DNA from: Apiotrichum sp. Y4204
Taxonomy: Eukaryota > Basidiomycota > Tremellomycetes > Trichosporonales > Trichosporonaceae
Length of the DNA stretch: 64,000 nucleotides
Assembly (NCBI GenBank): GCA_025531455.1
Contig: JAMYHL010000063.1
Span: forward strand, 62,001 to 126,000
Reading direction: 5' to 3'
This document shows positions 37,797 through 49,024 of this stretch, piece by piece. A program made the translations under genes and the position numbers. Numbering within the stretch: position 1 is the first letter of the stretch; every line of letters begins with the position of its first letter. The notes under the pieces are model-generated. The model was not told the DNA's origin. It saw only the letters and a list, made by a program, of their open reading frames with translations, and did no database searches.

Positions 37797-39881
37797 ATGC
37801 AAGACATGTCCGAAGACTTTTCATCGTCACAATGGTCACACTCAACGGCACTTTCCAACCGCTCTTCTTCGCAACACTCACGAGCTTCCCAATCTGACGG
37901 CGCCGTAAGAAAGACATCGCGTGGTCCTGAAGAGCAAGAGATATGCAAGGACACAAGTCACAAACAGCCCGACCTCGGTGGTCTATCCGGTGCCGACATT
38001 GACCAAGTGAAACGTCGTCCGCCGACCTATCAAGCCAAAGATGCCGATCTGGTAGGTTTACCAGGCAAGGACGTTTTCACTAAAGTATTAGAGACGTCTT
38101 CTCAACAGTGGGGATTATGTGTCTACGGAAGTTCGCTGTGATGTCTGCTCATCGCGTGATTGGCCATGTGTTGAGCGACGACCCACAGGTAAGAACCGGC
38201 GGGCCGTCGCTACCTCATGTGCTGGTTGTCAGATCAGTCACAAGAAGTGCAGGATTAACGGCAAACGACGTGCCGACGTTATTGCTGTTCGCCGCTCAGA
38301 CCAAGGCGCCTCAACTTGCTCGGATACCCGACACGGTACTGTCACTAGAACGGAAGGTCGTCCCGAAAATCATCGTCCGCGCGATCGGCGCGACTTGCGA
38401 GTCTCGACTGGACAATCTGACTGGAGTGGACCCAGTCAAACGCATCCCCACCCTGTCCGCGATTATCAATATTCATCTGGAGAACAATACCATTCTTCTG
38501 AACATGTTTATCCGCCCGGGACCAGACCGCTTTCCTATCGGCCTTACCCTCAAACACCAGTTAACCAGTATCTCAGCCGTGCGGCTCACTCACAATATCT
38601 GACCTCGTCTTATCGGGCCTCACCCTCTGTCGCCCACCAGTATAGGAGACATGAAGTGTTGCCGCTCTCTCTTCCAGTTCGATCGTCTTCAGATTTTCAA
38701 ACGCGGAGACTTTGGGACGAGCCACTTTCGGGATCGCACGCTCCCTCGAATCCATTCTCACGAACGGCCCACATAAGAACGGCACACCCAGGAGGTCTCC
38801 TCCCATCGTTCTCTAGGCTGCTTCCGGTGCCAATGGAGATGACCCCAGCTCTCTTGTCTCCTGCCCATATCAACCCGCTTCGCGCCATCCCTCACCATCG
38901 ATCCCCACGTGATTCAAGTTGGGCACCTGCAAGGAGTCCGACCTTGCCCTCGCCCAGAACCATGTTGAGCTGGAGCGGTGACGAACTTAGTAACAGCACT
39001 CGGCGTATGGCATTGGAGCGCACTCATGTGCGTTCTTCTTGGTCTCCTTCCCGGAGCGAAGGTCGACGAAGTCTTTCACCTCCCCTTGGTCTCACCACTC
39101 CTCCCCGATCAGTCACTTCAGGTTCATCATCTGTTTCGCGTTTAAGGAAGAGAAGAGCTTTGTCTATTTCCTCTGTGGATTCTAGCGACGATCTGAAGAG
39201 ATCACGATCGGCATGGTGGCATACCTTGGAGGACAACCGATTCCCAGAAGCAGTGTACCATATCCCCAACTCCCTTTTCAACGCCCACTCGTTTGCAATA
39301 TCTGCACCCGGTAAGCGAGCACTACGTCCAGCGGATGCGGAGCGCATTCCCTATCTCGAACACGTCACCGAGCTCGACGAGAACGTGGTAGCCCTTTTGT
39401 TGCATGGTCAACCGGCTAATGACAATTCTGTTCTACTACCGGCATACCTCTATCGGTAGGTAGCAGTACCTGCTTCGGGCACATGACTTTCAGCCTGCTG
39501 ACCTTACAGCCCCCGTCTCTCCTGTACTCATTGTGTTGAAAGAGGCAGTCCGTGTCTCATACTCGGAGATGATATTGAACTCCCCAGACATAGTCCCCCT
39601 GGAACGGCGATCCTGCCCCTCACAGCCTGTCTAGCGTGTCATGTCCATGGGAACTCATGCGTTTATAGGGTCACACAGAAGCCGAAAGACATTAACGTTC
39701 CGCTTCGTGTCGCCATGTTCGAGTCCCGCCCAATTTTGACATTCCCCCTACCATTGAGCAATGACAATGTGGAGCAGTGGGGCGTTTGTTTCAGTCCGGG
39801 TGACGCTGTTGTTTCATCATCCGCCTCAGTGAGTTTGATAGCTTTGATAAGCCTCTAACGACTCTCCAGATTGCGGAATAG
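37797..39881 (+). CDS. Protein with two six-cysteine (CX2CX6C) modules, unknown function
   Basis: I do not recognise a named homologue. Start MQDMSEDFSSSQ at 37797 (or ATG 37806). Exon 1 (37797-38051) joins in phase 0 to an exon at 38092 reading RRLLNSGDYVSTEVRCDVC. Module 1 (38137-38250) is CX2CX6CX16CX2CX6C: CDVCSSRDWPC ... CAGCQISHKKC. A long Ser/Arg/Pro-rich region follows, with GKNRR and RLRKRRAL basic patches. After an intron at 39456-39509, module 2 (39523-39660) is CX2CX6CX24CX2CX6C: CTHCVERGSPC ... CLACHVHGNSC. A final intron at 39835-39870 gives the end SSSASIAE. The cysteine layout is like a Zn2Cys6 cluster with a stretched loop, so a DNA-binding regulator is a reasonable inference. 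About 610 aa. Confidence 0.75.
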
Positions 39882-42800
39882 AAATGCCATATCCGTGGCA
39901 CAATTTATATGTATGGATTGTCAAACTCTTCTGAGACCTGGATGTATGTGATGACAACGCAATGATAAGGTTTTCTTTCTGGTGCTCTGGGAAGTATGAA
40001 TATGAGAACGGGCGATAGGATTCGTGACAAGCCACTTTGTGGTCACATCACTGACTACCTTGGGAACTGTCAGCACGCATTCAGTTCTAAGGTGAACGTA
40101 AATTTAACTGTGTCAAGCTTCAGGATGGAAATATGGTTTTATAACCCAGTTTGTCACATTTTCGCTTGATGCAACAATTCTTCTGTATTTCATTCTATGC
40201 GAAAGAGTTGCACCAAATGATACCTATTTGAATTTTGCACTATCAACAGCCGCTTGCATTCAATGAGGTGCCCCCTTGATCGAGAATGTAAATTCAGGAA
40301 CAAGAGATAAAATCGGGTACACAGTCCACTTGGTTTTTTGCCTTTTCTAAACCACGAACATCAATCATAGCAAGAATGTGCACCTGGTAATTTAGCTGGT
40401 ATTGTGCCGCGACAATTCTGAATAGTCAATGGATCAATCAGTGGCTCAACTCCACTACACGGACCAAGGAGTCTGGGGCAGTTGTAAAGGTACTGGTCAA
40501 AGCTGTAGCGTTACTTGTAAGGCTCCTGCGAAGCTTTCGAAAGAGGAGGGGGCTATGGGGAAGTCTTCTTGATTCATGAGGTTTCAGTGGGCCCATATCT
40601 AAAGGGTTTGTCGAAGAGTATTGAAACTGGTCATGGCGGCTTAATAGAGCAAGGACGAAAAAATATTGCTATAGCATTCACGTTTGAAATGTTAAAGACA
40701 ACAGCATTCCTAACCGCAGCAAGGCCCTAGATTGGATGGCGGATCACGAGAGTCTCTCAACCTATCTCGGGCTCCTTCCCACAGCCCTTGTTTGCAGAGA
40801 AAGCCCCTATTAGCGTTACAGGTGTACTTTAACGCAGATCTCTTCTAATAGGCCGGTCCGAGGTGTATGCACGCGTGCGTTTGGTAGTATTAAAGCGCTT
40901 TGAAGTAGCACTGTCTAAGAGTGCGCGCAGAAGTAATATCTGTCAGCTTTTCTCCTACAGTAGCAACATACATATACATGTTGTAAACATTGGCATCAAG
41001 CTATTAGGAGTTGATTATGTAAAGCTTGAGTACAGCGATCTCCAAGGTGACAACTTTTTGTTGCGATGGAAACTAACCGATGAGTTGATTTTGAATTACG
41101 TGTGTCTGGCCAAGATGTCAAAACAAGGGGCTGTGTTAAGCCCGAAGTTTTGAGAAACTTCGTTGGTTTTATTAAATTCGGTGAATTTGCAACCACTGCC
41201 CTTGAGGCAAAGCCTGTTGTTGCCACGAAAATAATTGAGTAAATATTGCCTGCTTGTACCTGAGTCAATGATGCTTTCTCGTGTTGGGTGTTTTTTACAA
41301 CCCCCAGGAAAACAATGATCAGGATTAGCATACTCCTTTATCCCCTTTATCCTCATCCATTAAACTTTTGTCTCAGATTCAATATGGAATTTGAAGGCCA
41401 TGGTATCTCTAGAGAATGAAGGCACAAGTCGCTGGGCTCATGGAACAGAGGAATAAAATAATTTGGAATCGCCGTTACCTGGGTCGACGTTGGTCTGTTG
41501 AGGGCGATCGGATTTCTGGGTATAGCACTCAATATTTATTATCTCCAGTATATCTCTGTGGGTGAAAGTGGTTTGGGGTTTGTAGTCAATAATAGCCATC
41601 GTTGTTAACATGGAAAGGCACCATGAGGCACAATGAGGAATAAACTCTCGGAATTAGCATATTCCGGAAAGGGACACTACCTCATCTCCCCCAACTCGAC
41701 CAACCAGACGATCCACGCCGAGTCTCAGCTCTTCGAGCTCCGCCCGCAGGGCCCCGAGCCCATCATGCCGTGCGGATACGAGGCACAGACGACGCAGCAC
41801 CGCGCACAGGGCCGTCCGATGCTGGTCAGTGTTCGAGGGCAGCTTGGTAGGTCACCGCGGCCGCGGCAGCGGTGTAGGAAAGCACTCTGGTCATTTTGTA
41901 AGCGCTACAGGTCCCACAGAATAGGCCACCAAATGTGATAGCAGGTTCTGTACGACCTTGCCGGTAATTGTATTGGCAGACATGACTGCAGTCTTAATTA
42001 TTCCCGTAGAAGCATACTATGCCCGTAGAAGCTCAGTAATAAATAATGAGAGCTTAATGCACTGATAACTAATGGAAGCTCGAGCCCATTAAAACCATTT
42101 TGGTTTTATCCTAGTTTCGGTCTGATTCTTCCCCCCTGGCCCCCTCGCTAGCGTAGTTGGTGCGCCTGATACCACTTCCGTTGGCCCACATCCGTTGTTG
42201 CAGGTGGCCCACGTCCGTTGTCCTGCTACAACGTCCCCAGAAAGAAAGGATTCTGGCGATCTCTCCTTTGCTCATGATGTTGCAACTGTGAACTTCTTCT
42301 ACGTTACAGACGTTTGGCATTGGACGAGTCGAAAGGTGGCACTTCGGTGAGCCTTGACTTCCAGCTCCTAGAGGCCATTAACTGGAGCTACTGTTAAAAC
42401 TATGTGCGTGCTGAACGTTCACGGGAGGCAACAAATACCATCTGGTCCATGAGTCCGCCACAGGATATCACGAAAGTTTCGAACGTGGGCGTCGGATCTG
42501 TTCCGGTGCGCTTGATTGTTTATCAGCTGCTCTTGCGGCCAAGTAGTCCGTCGCTAGGCCGAAGACTTGGTCATGGGAGTCGGTGTCTTGTTGGATAGGT
42601 CTGTCGATCGCTTGTCTTGCTCTGGCCGACGCCAGGGAGTGGCAGGGGCAGGTGACATCAATTACCATGTTAGGTAGCCCAGATTCACCGGCACTAGTGA
42701 ACTTGATATCATCGCGCCTAGTGTCGTTCCAAAGAAATGGTTCAGTTTCAGTAGCCGAGTCTTGCAGAGATTGTAAAGCGTCAGCAATGGCGTATTTGAT

Positions 42801-43089
42801 ACCTTCACGTCGAGAGCTCGCGCCACCTTCCGGCCGATACTGGAGGGATGCAGACTTCGTCGTGGGATAAGGATCTCAGGGATCCGCATCTTACGCATAC
42901 ACCATCGGGGTGTATGAGTAGCCTATATCTTAGGACAGTGGCGAATTCGGAGTCGGTGAAGCTTGAACTATACGCTTAAGGGATAGTCGTGCGAATGCAG
43001 TGGCCACTGCATATCAATATTGCTCTTAACAATGGTGGGGTGGCATCTTTGCATGTACAGTACAGTACTTAGATGATATCAATGGCTTA
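39882..43089. other. Gene-poor island, AT-richer at left
   Basis: Three kilobases with no intact gene. From about 39880 to 41640 base composition is visibly more A/T-rich than elsewhere, with long runs free of the C/G-ending codon bias of neighbouring genes. The segment 41660-41830 is an abrupt GC-rich coding-like patch (listed separately). From 42100 to 43089 composition returns to normal but only short, unsupported frames occur. I see no terminal repeats or transposase/reverse transcriptase motifs. Confidence 0.6.
41660..41830 (+). pseudogene. Isolated coding relic of unknown origin
   Basis: About 55 codons reading GHYLISPNSTNQTIHAESQL then FELRPQGPEPIMPCGYEAQT and THRAQG-like residues up to GRPML. 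Codons are almost all C/G-ending (CTC, ATC, TCC, CCC, ACC, GAG), the pattern of highly expressed genes, yet the flanks are AT-rich and lack such bias. No upstream or downstream continuation is evident; a GTCAGT donor-like site follows at 41825. It could be a single surviving exon, a duplicated fragment, or part of a gene I failed to join. I do not recognise the family. Confidence 0.45.
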
Positions 43090-44772
43090 TCACCAGCCCG
43101 CATTCCAGATGTTCTCAGCCTTCTCAAGCGCCCTAAGAGCATGGCGACGGGATCGCCAGTCGTCGGCGCCCACGTACGCTCCACACATACGGCGCTCGCC
43201 TGTAAAAGCCGCACGGCCGTGCATAACTCGCCAGTTGTCGATGACTTGCATGGTCAGCCATGTTACTATCACAGTTGATACGCACCAACGACAGTACCGG
43301 GGTTCAATTTGGACCAGTACTCCGCATCCTTACTGGTGCAAATGTCCTCGAAGACACGAGCAGCTCTGTACCACTCCCGCACCTCGGCGGGAGTCCAGCC
43401 TTCGCCGAGAACACAGCGATCTTCATTGTTCCAACGGGCCTGCTGCAAACGACCAAGATGGTCGTGACGGAAGACAGGCTGGCTGACAGGAGGACGGAGA
43501 ACTGTGTCTTGATTCCCGGAAGCGTGGAAGGGGACAGCCAAACGCGAGAGAGTGGCATAAGCCTCAGGGTCGCGCTTTGCCATCTCCTCCGCGACATAGA
43601 AGGCGTCCACAAGCAAAGTCTCTCCACCAGTGCCAGGTGGGGAGGGATGATGCAGGCAATGGAAGATTTGCAAACCCGCAGGGTCGGTGAAGTACGCAGT
43701 GTCGGTGTGAGCCGGTAACGACTGGTTGCTATACGCGAGATCCCCCTTTGACATGTCCGCTGTGAAGTCCCAGAAGCCTCCATCTAATGGATTAACACTG
43801 TGTTGAAACTCCCGATAACACAACTCACAGTGAGTCTCTCTAATGTGAGCCATGCGACGGATCAGCTCCTCGGTGGCCTCTGCAGTGGCGGGCACACCGG
43901 TCACAAAGCAGAATCCAAATTTGTGCTGTGGCGGTCAGTAACCATGAAGTCATGACTGCACTGTTCTTACGATCTTGTCCAGCCAGCGCAAAACACCCTG
44001 CTCGGCCTGGGGACCCGCAAGTGCAGGCATCACAGCTTCGTATTCAACGGTCGGGGGATTCTGAGAAATGGAAGAACCCCACACTGTCAGCCTAGAGTGG
44101 TCAGCAAGTGTACGGTCTCAGATGATTACGGTGTTTGATTCAGCAGTTCAGCACGTGTCGCCAGAGGTGGGTCATACGAAGACTGACGGAGGAAGTCGAG
44201 AGGGAATGTCGACTTGTGCGGCGGGGTAGATTGCCATTCAACGATAACATTCCCATCCTGAATGGTTGCCTTCAAGACGGCCACATTAGAAGGCACCTCT
44301 TGGTCAGCATTGAAACATGCTCTTTCATGTTATGTTACACCTACTTGCAGTAAGGTCTTGAGCCGCTGCTTAGTCTTGTCGTGAAAGCAGGAGCGGCAGC
44401 GGCAGTGGTCCAGAAGAAACTGATTGTCGCTGAAGAGGAGGTTCAGTGTGTGCCTACAATACAAACACACTGTGTACACATAATTGCTCACAAGGTTGAA
44501 ATCTGTCCATCATCCCACTGAATTTGGACCTTTGGCTCGACATCCGATGAGACAACGGTACACTGAACCGGAGCTGCGTTTAAGGGTGCCGCCTGAGGCT
44601 GAGCCTGGGCAACATGGTGGTGGTGAAAGGCGCGCACATGAGAGGCGAGCGATGCACGATTGACAAACTTGCGAATGCCGCTTGAAGGCTCAACAATGCT
44701 CGCAGCACGACGAGAGGACCACGCGATGCCTTGACGCGCAACAGCAGACCGGAGGATACGATTGGCCAGCAT
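43090..44772 (-). CDS. Trimethyllysine dioxygenase, mitochondrial
   Basis: Fe(II)/2-oxoglutarate oxygenase that 3-hydroxylates N6-trimethyllysine, the first step of carnitine synthesis. Start MLANRILRSAVARQGIAWSS, a basic mitochondrial presequence. The N-terminal DUF971-type domain has VQIQWDDGQIS and, after an intron, the cysteine cluster HCRCRSCFHDKTKQR, which favours trimethyllysine over gamma-butyrobetaine hydroxylase, though both families carry a related cluster. The catalytic domain shows GFWDFTADM, the iron ligands HTDTAYF (HxD), and the distal histidine DNWRVMHGRAAFTGERRMCG. It ends ALEKAENIWNAGW with the stop at 43090. Multiple introns are present. A gamma-butyrobetaine dioxygenase assignment cannot be fully excluded. 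Confidence 0.9.
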
Positions 44773-45529
44773 ATTGAATTAGTTGGCTAGACCACGATAA
44801 AGCTGTGGAAAGCTGGATAGAAACAGATGGATGAGAAAAGGGGAAGATGCGACTTCTTCTTCTTTGTGGCCAAGACAACGACGTCTTGCTCACCTTATAA
44901 CTGACCGCGACTCATGGGCTGACACCCATCGGTCAGCCCCGGAGTGGCCGAGTGGAGGACCCGAGTGGAGGGACGCCCTGTGCGCGCGCCCTCACCTGCC
45001 CACCCCGTCAGAAACGCTTCAGAATGGAATGGTGTGGCCCGTGCGTCATTGTAGTCGCCCACTGATCCACTGAGCCACTAAGCCCTTTGGGTCCCTTGAT
45101 CAGCCTGATTGGTATGTACAGTATTGGCGACTGTCTTTCCGCGGAAATGTCGGGTATAGTGGGATTCATATCCGATTATCCGGTCTTCTTGCATCCGGCG
45201 TACTGTACTCCTACGACTACTATATCTGCGCGATATCTACGTAACTACTGTACTATCGTGTGGCATGCGGCGCACCAGGATTCGCAATCTGACAGAGAGT
45301 TCTGATTCGATCTGTTGGTCAGCGCACGGAACGACTCCTTCGTTTCCGCTACTCCTCTCTCGCCACATCAGACGTTGAGCACGACACTTCCAGCGCCATC
45401 GTCTTCATTCCTCTCCTAGTGCACCAGTGCCAATTGGTACTCGAACGGATGATTTGGTGGCAACACCTCACCACATCCCATAGTCAATCCAAAGAACCTC
45501 TTGCCTGCAAATCGCCAGTACTAGTAGTC
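44773..45529. other. Divergent promoter region
   Basis: Lies between the trimethyllysine dioxygenase and WD40-PFU starts. No gene seen. An ATG at 45449 is in frame with the downstream gene and would add 27 residues. Confidence 0.55.
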
Positions 45530-47112
45530 ATGGCTTTGGACTTTTCTCATGTCTCGGTCAACACCGACAACAACCCCTTCTCAACTGCAGCACCAAGCAG
45601 ACCGCACTTCGTCATGGAGCTTCATCCTCCTAACGCAAGCGATGTCAAGGCTGTCATTGCCATTCAGGACACTCACCTCGCTTCAGCGTCGCGCGACGGG
45701 ACCGTCAACTTATGGACCCTGGCATCATCTGACGAGGAGTCAACTCCCCCAACCTTTCAGCGTTTGGGCACATTCGCAGGACACGGGGACTACGTGAACT
45801 CTTTGGCTCACATCCCCAGTGGAGACGGTTCAATCGGGCTGCTTGCATCGGGAGGTAACTCGTCGCTCATCCTCATTCACAATCTTCAGTCTCTTGTGCC
45901 AGACGCGGATCACCTTCTAATCGGGCACACTTCAAACGTGTGCGCTCTCTCCTATTCGTCAGCTTGGCAACAGCTGGTGAGCGGAAGCTGGGATCGTACG
46001 GCCCGTGTATGGAAGGAAATAGAGGGAGAGTGGGGACAGGATGTGCTGCTCGAAGGGCACGAGCAAGCTGTGTGGGACGTGAAAGTTTTAGATGATGGAC
46101 CCCGAGGGGGTCACTATTTGACCGGTATGTCACTTCCACGCCGTGGGAGACTTTTCAGTGCTGAATGGCTAAAGCGACATAGCTTCCGGTAGGTACAAGA
46201 ACACGGCGTGGGTGTACGATGTCTGACCTAGGATCCAGCTGATTGCACTGTCCGACTGTGGAGTGCGACGGGTGATGCGCTGGAGCGATTCAAGGGTTGC
46301 CCTGGACCGGTCCGAAGTCTTACAATTCTACCAGGCTCACTGGAATTCGCAACTGCTTCTAACGATGGGTATGTCGCCGAGAACAAGGGATTGATTGCTC
46401 ATTGTTAGAATAATCCGGGTATGGGATCTGAGTGGTACTGTGCTTGCCAGCTTGAAAGGCCATCAGGACTACATCTATCAAGTGATATGGTACAACGGTC
46501 GATTACTGTCCTGTGGCGAGGATCAGACATTGGTACAGTCAGAATCGACAGCCACAGCTAACCGTAGCGGATGTGGGACGCACAGGGTAGGCTCCTAGCG
46601 ATCCTTCGCCATCCATGTCGCAGTGTATGGGCAGCCACTGGTTTCAAGGACAGTTTGGCGGTCACTGCAGGATCGGACGGGACTCTTCGGGTGTGGACAT
46701 TTGGCGATACCAACCCACATTCCCCTGTGATGGTATGTTCCCGTGTGAATGATATCCGGTCTAAATTCGCCTTAGAATGCTGAAAGTTGCGCCTCTCCTG
46801 CGAGTGTCAAGCAATCTGCGAGTGCCGAACAACATGCACTTCTGGACCAATCGCGGCGATTGATTATCACAATCGATTACTCGTAAGTTCACAAGGAAAC
46901 AGACCTCGTTGACGCCCCATAGAGACGACCGGCCCCCTGCCGAATGTGTTCACAACCCCCACGGTGAGTCTAAGTCGACAAATCTCAGTTGCCACTGATC
47001 ACGTTTAGACGACCCTCGTCGAACCGCCGAAGCATTTGTTCGCCAATATTCTCTGAGCGATTCCTATGTTGATCGCATTGAAGAGTTCATTCACAGACAC
47101 TTGACTATGTGA
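45530..47112 (+). CDS. WD40-PFU ubiquitin-binding protein, DOA1/PLAA-like, lacking PUL
   Basis: Related to yeast Doa1/Ufd3 and animal PLAA, Cdc48/p97 cofactors in ubiquitin handling. Start MALDFSHVSVNTDNNPF at 45530; an in-frame ATG at 45449 is an alternative. WD repeats include VIAIQDTHLASASRDGTVNL, GHGDYVNSLAHIP, SGSWDRTARVWKE, ADCTVRLWSATGD, RIIRVWDLSG, MWDAQGRLLA and TAGSDGTLRVWTFG. After the propeller come LIITIDYS, RDDRPPAECVHNPH and TAEAFVRQYSLSDSYVDRIE followed by EFIHRHL, the pattern of a PFU domain. The stop follows at 47110. The PUL domain, which binds Cdc48 in Doa1, is absent; only 61 bp remain before the opposite gene's stop. The intron at about 46123-46236 uses the acceptor GATCCAG. 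Confidence 0.82.
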
Positions 47113-47173
47113 GTGTGGCATTGTCCGTGCATCATGTACAACGTGTTCGTTTCGTGAATGTCCTGACAGATCA

Positions 47174-47979
47174 CTAGAGACGCGACGCAGGGACCTGAGT
47201 AGTCTGGTCATCGACGTAGAGCACCATTTCGTACTCCTTGTGCTTGAAACCACATTTCTCGTAGAAGGCTGATGGCGAATTAGCAAAGCAATGATTAGCG
47301 AAAATAACAAAACTCACGGATGTTATCCTTGCTGCAGTCCAGAATGATTTTGTAGCATCCAGTGCTGCGTCCGATGCTCTCCAAGGTGTTGATGAGGTGT
47401 AGCCCGAGCTTGCGACCCTGCATCGTCTTGGACACGGCAATGTCTTCGATGTGGCCGACCAAACCAAGGCCTCGCGTAAACTTGCGCTCAATGACGATGG
47501 TTCCAACCGCAACCAGCTGTTCAAACAGTCAGCACAATTCGTTCTGCGCTTCTGAACATAAGGATTTGGCTGCAATAATTCACCTGGTCTGTTGCTTTGT
47601 GGACAAATACGACGGTATAGTACGTGTTCCGGCACGACTTGAGTGACTGAAACCGAGCTGCACAAATGAGTTTCACTCTTGAATTGCGGTCAACTCTTGC
47701 AACTCACCGACATAGTCCTCCTTGCTAGCTGCTGGGGCGCTGGTCAGAACCGACAGAAGCTCAAAGTGTCCGCGAGCATGGTCGGAGATGGCAAGAGGCC
47801 TTATCTGTTGACAAAGTCAGCATCGAGGTGTCCTAGTGTTCGGCGTTTTAGCCGAAACGGCATTGGCCATAAACAAATCACACCCCGTCACCTACCTCGA
47901 TATCATTACCCACGCGTGCTTGAATGGACGCTGGAATCAACTCCCTGGGGAAGAGGAGGTCCGACTCGGGAATGGACAT
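47174..47979 (-). CDS. GNA1: Glucosamine 6-phosphate N-acetyltransferase
   Basis: GNAT-fold enzyme acetylating glucosamine 6-phosphate with acetyl-CoA on the route to UDP-GlcNAc, needed for chitin and glycosylation. Start MSIPESDLLFPRELIPASIQ at 47979. Later exons give HARGHFELLSVLT, CRNTYYTVVFVHKATDQ, LVAVGTIVIERKFTRGLGLV, GHIEDIAVSKTMQGRKLG (the acetyl-CoA-binding motif with Q/R-x-x-G-x-G/K-like residues), LHLINTLESIGRSTGCYKII, LDCSKDN and FYEKCGFKHKEYEMVLYVDD. This is the full Gna1 domain. Several short introns are present. Confidence 0.94.
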
Positions 47980-49024
47980 TGAGAAGTGAATGACTGGTGG
48001 TGGTGGTGGATGGTCAAGATGTTGCAGAGAGCCTGCAGCTTTGTACGAACTTGACCAGTCTTGAGAGGCAAGTGTCGGTGATACAGACGTGTCCTGTACT
48101 GGCCTGGCTCTATAGCCTGGGGGCTCTCTGGCCGTCCGGCCGTCTGGCCTCTGGGCAGTCCCGATGGCCGGATGGCCCGATACACAGAGTTTGCACGGGG
48201 GCGCACCCGCGCACTTGCGCACTTGGCCACTGACTGCCAGCGTGGCTGTGGGCCGGGTCTACTGGGCAGTGCAGAAGGCACCCTATGACCCTACGCGCCT
48301 GTGCAGCGAAGTCGGTCAATACTCAGGGGCGCACGGACCTTTTGGTTCTTTGAACTTTGGTGTACGTCCGGGCCAGCCTTCTCTCCCATTGTCCACCACC
48401 TCGTCGTATAGCTCCGTACTCTACGGCCTACGGACCTACAATATCTGTCCAGAGTGGACTCGGCAGACAGGCACAGGAGACCAGCCGCTTTTTTAGGTGG
48501 GCGTCCTCGCGTTCTCGGCTTTGACCTGGCCGGCAGATCGGAGGAAAACTGCCTGTGGTGGATCCAGCTCCACCCAGTCGCCCAGGACGTTGCCCGCTGC
48601 ACACACACGTACTGCCCTGGTCAGGGGCAAGGGGCTGTGATGTGCATGTGCCTGATGCTCGGTTTACTGCCTCTTAGCCCTCTCTCCCGCTAACCTCCAG
48701 TTGAACCGTTCACCAGGGTCTGCAGACGCCCCAGATCGACCAGATCCTCCGAAGGCCGAAGGCCTCGAGGTTGCCCACCTGTGAACTCCCATGGTGCACA
48801 GTGCGCCAAGCGGCAACAATGGACCCTGAAACCGCAGCCGATCTGCCTCCAAAATTGCTGTATTTGTGGCGCTCTGTCATTTGATAAATATGCATCCGCC
48901 GAATGATGTTTACGTACTGTGCGCCGCCTATGACCGAATGTACTTTCGTAGTCGAACGGGGCCCAACCTCCTACACTAGTTGTTGTTGCATGTCGACGTG
49001 CGAGTGTGATTTACCACATCCATC
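47980..49024. other. Divergent intergenic region
   Basis: About 1 kb between GNA1 and the CUS2-like start. Contains GGTGGTGGTGG and GTCTGGCC/GTCCGGCC-like repeats (47998-48010, 48128-48150) and overlapping short frames with no coding support. Confidence 0.55.

Noticed and set aside
38190..38233. Possible 44-nt intron (GTAAGA...TGTCAG) in the two-cluster gene
   Set aside because: Removing 44 nt breaks the frame and deletes the CX2C pair of the first cysteine module; reading through keeps both.
40863..41153. 96-codon open frame in the AT-rich island
   Set aside because: AT-rich composition without codon bias or domain signal; likely a chance frame in decayed DNA.
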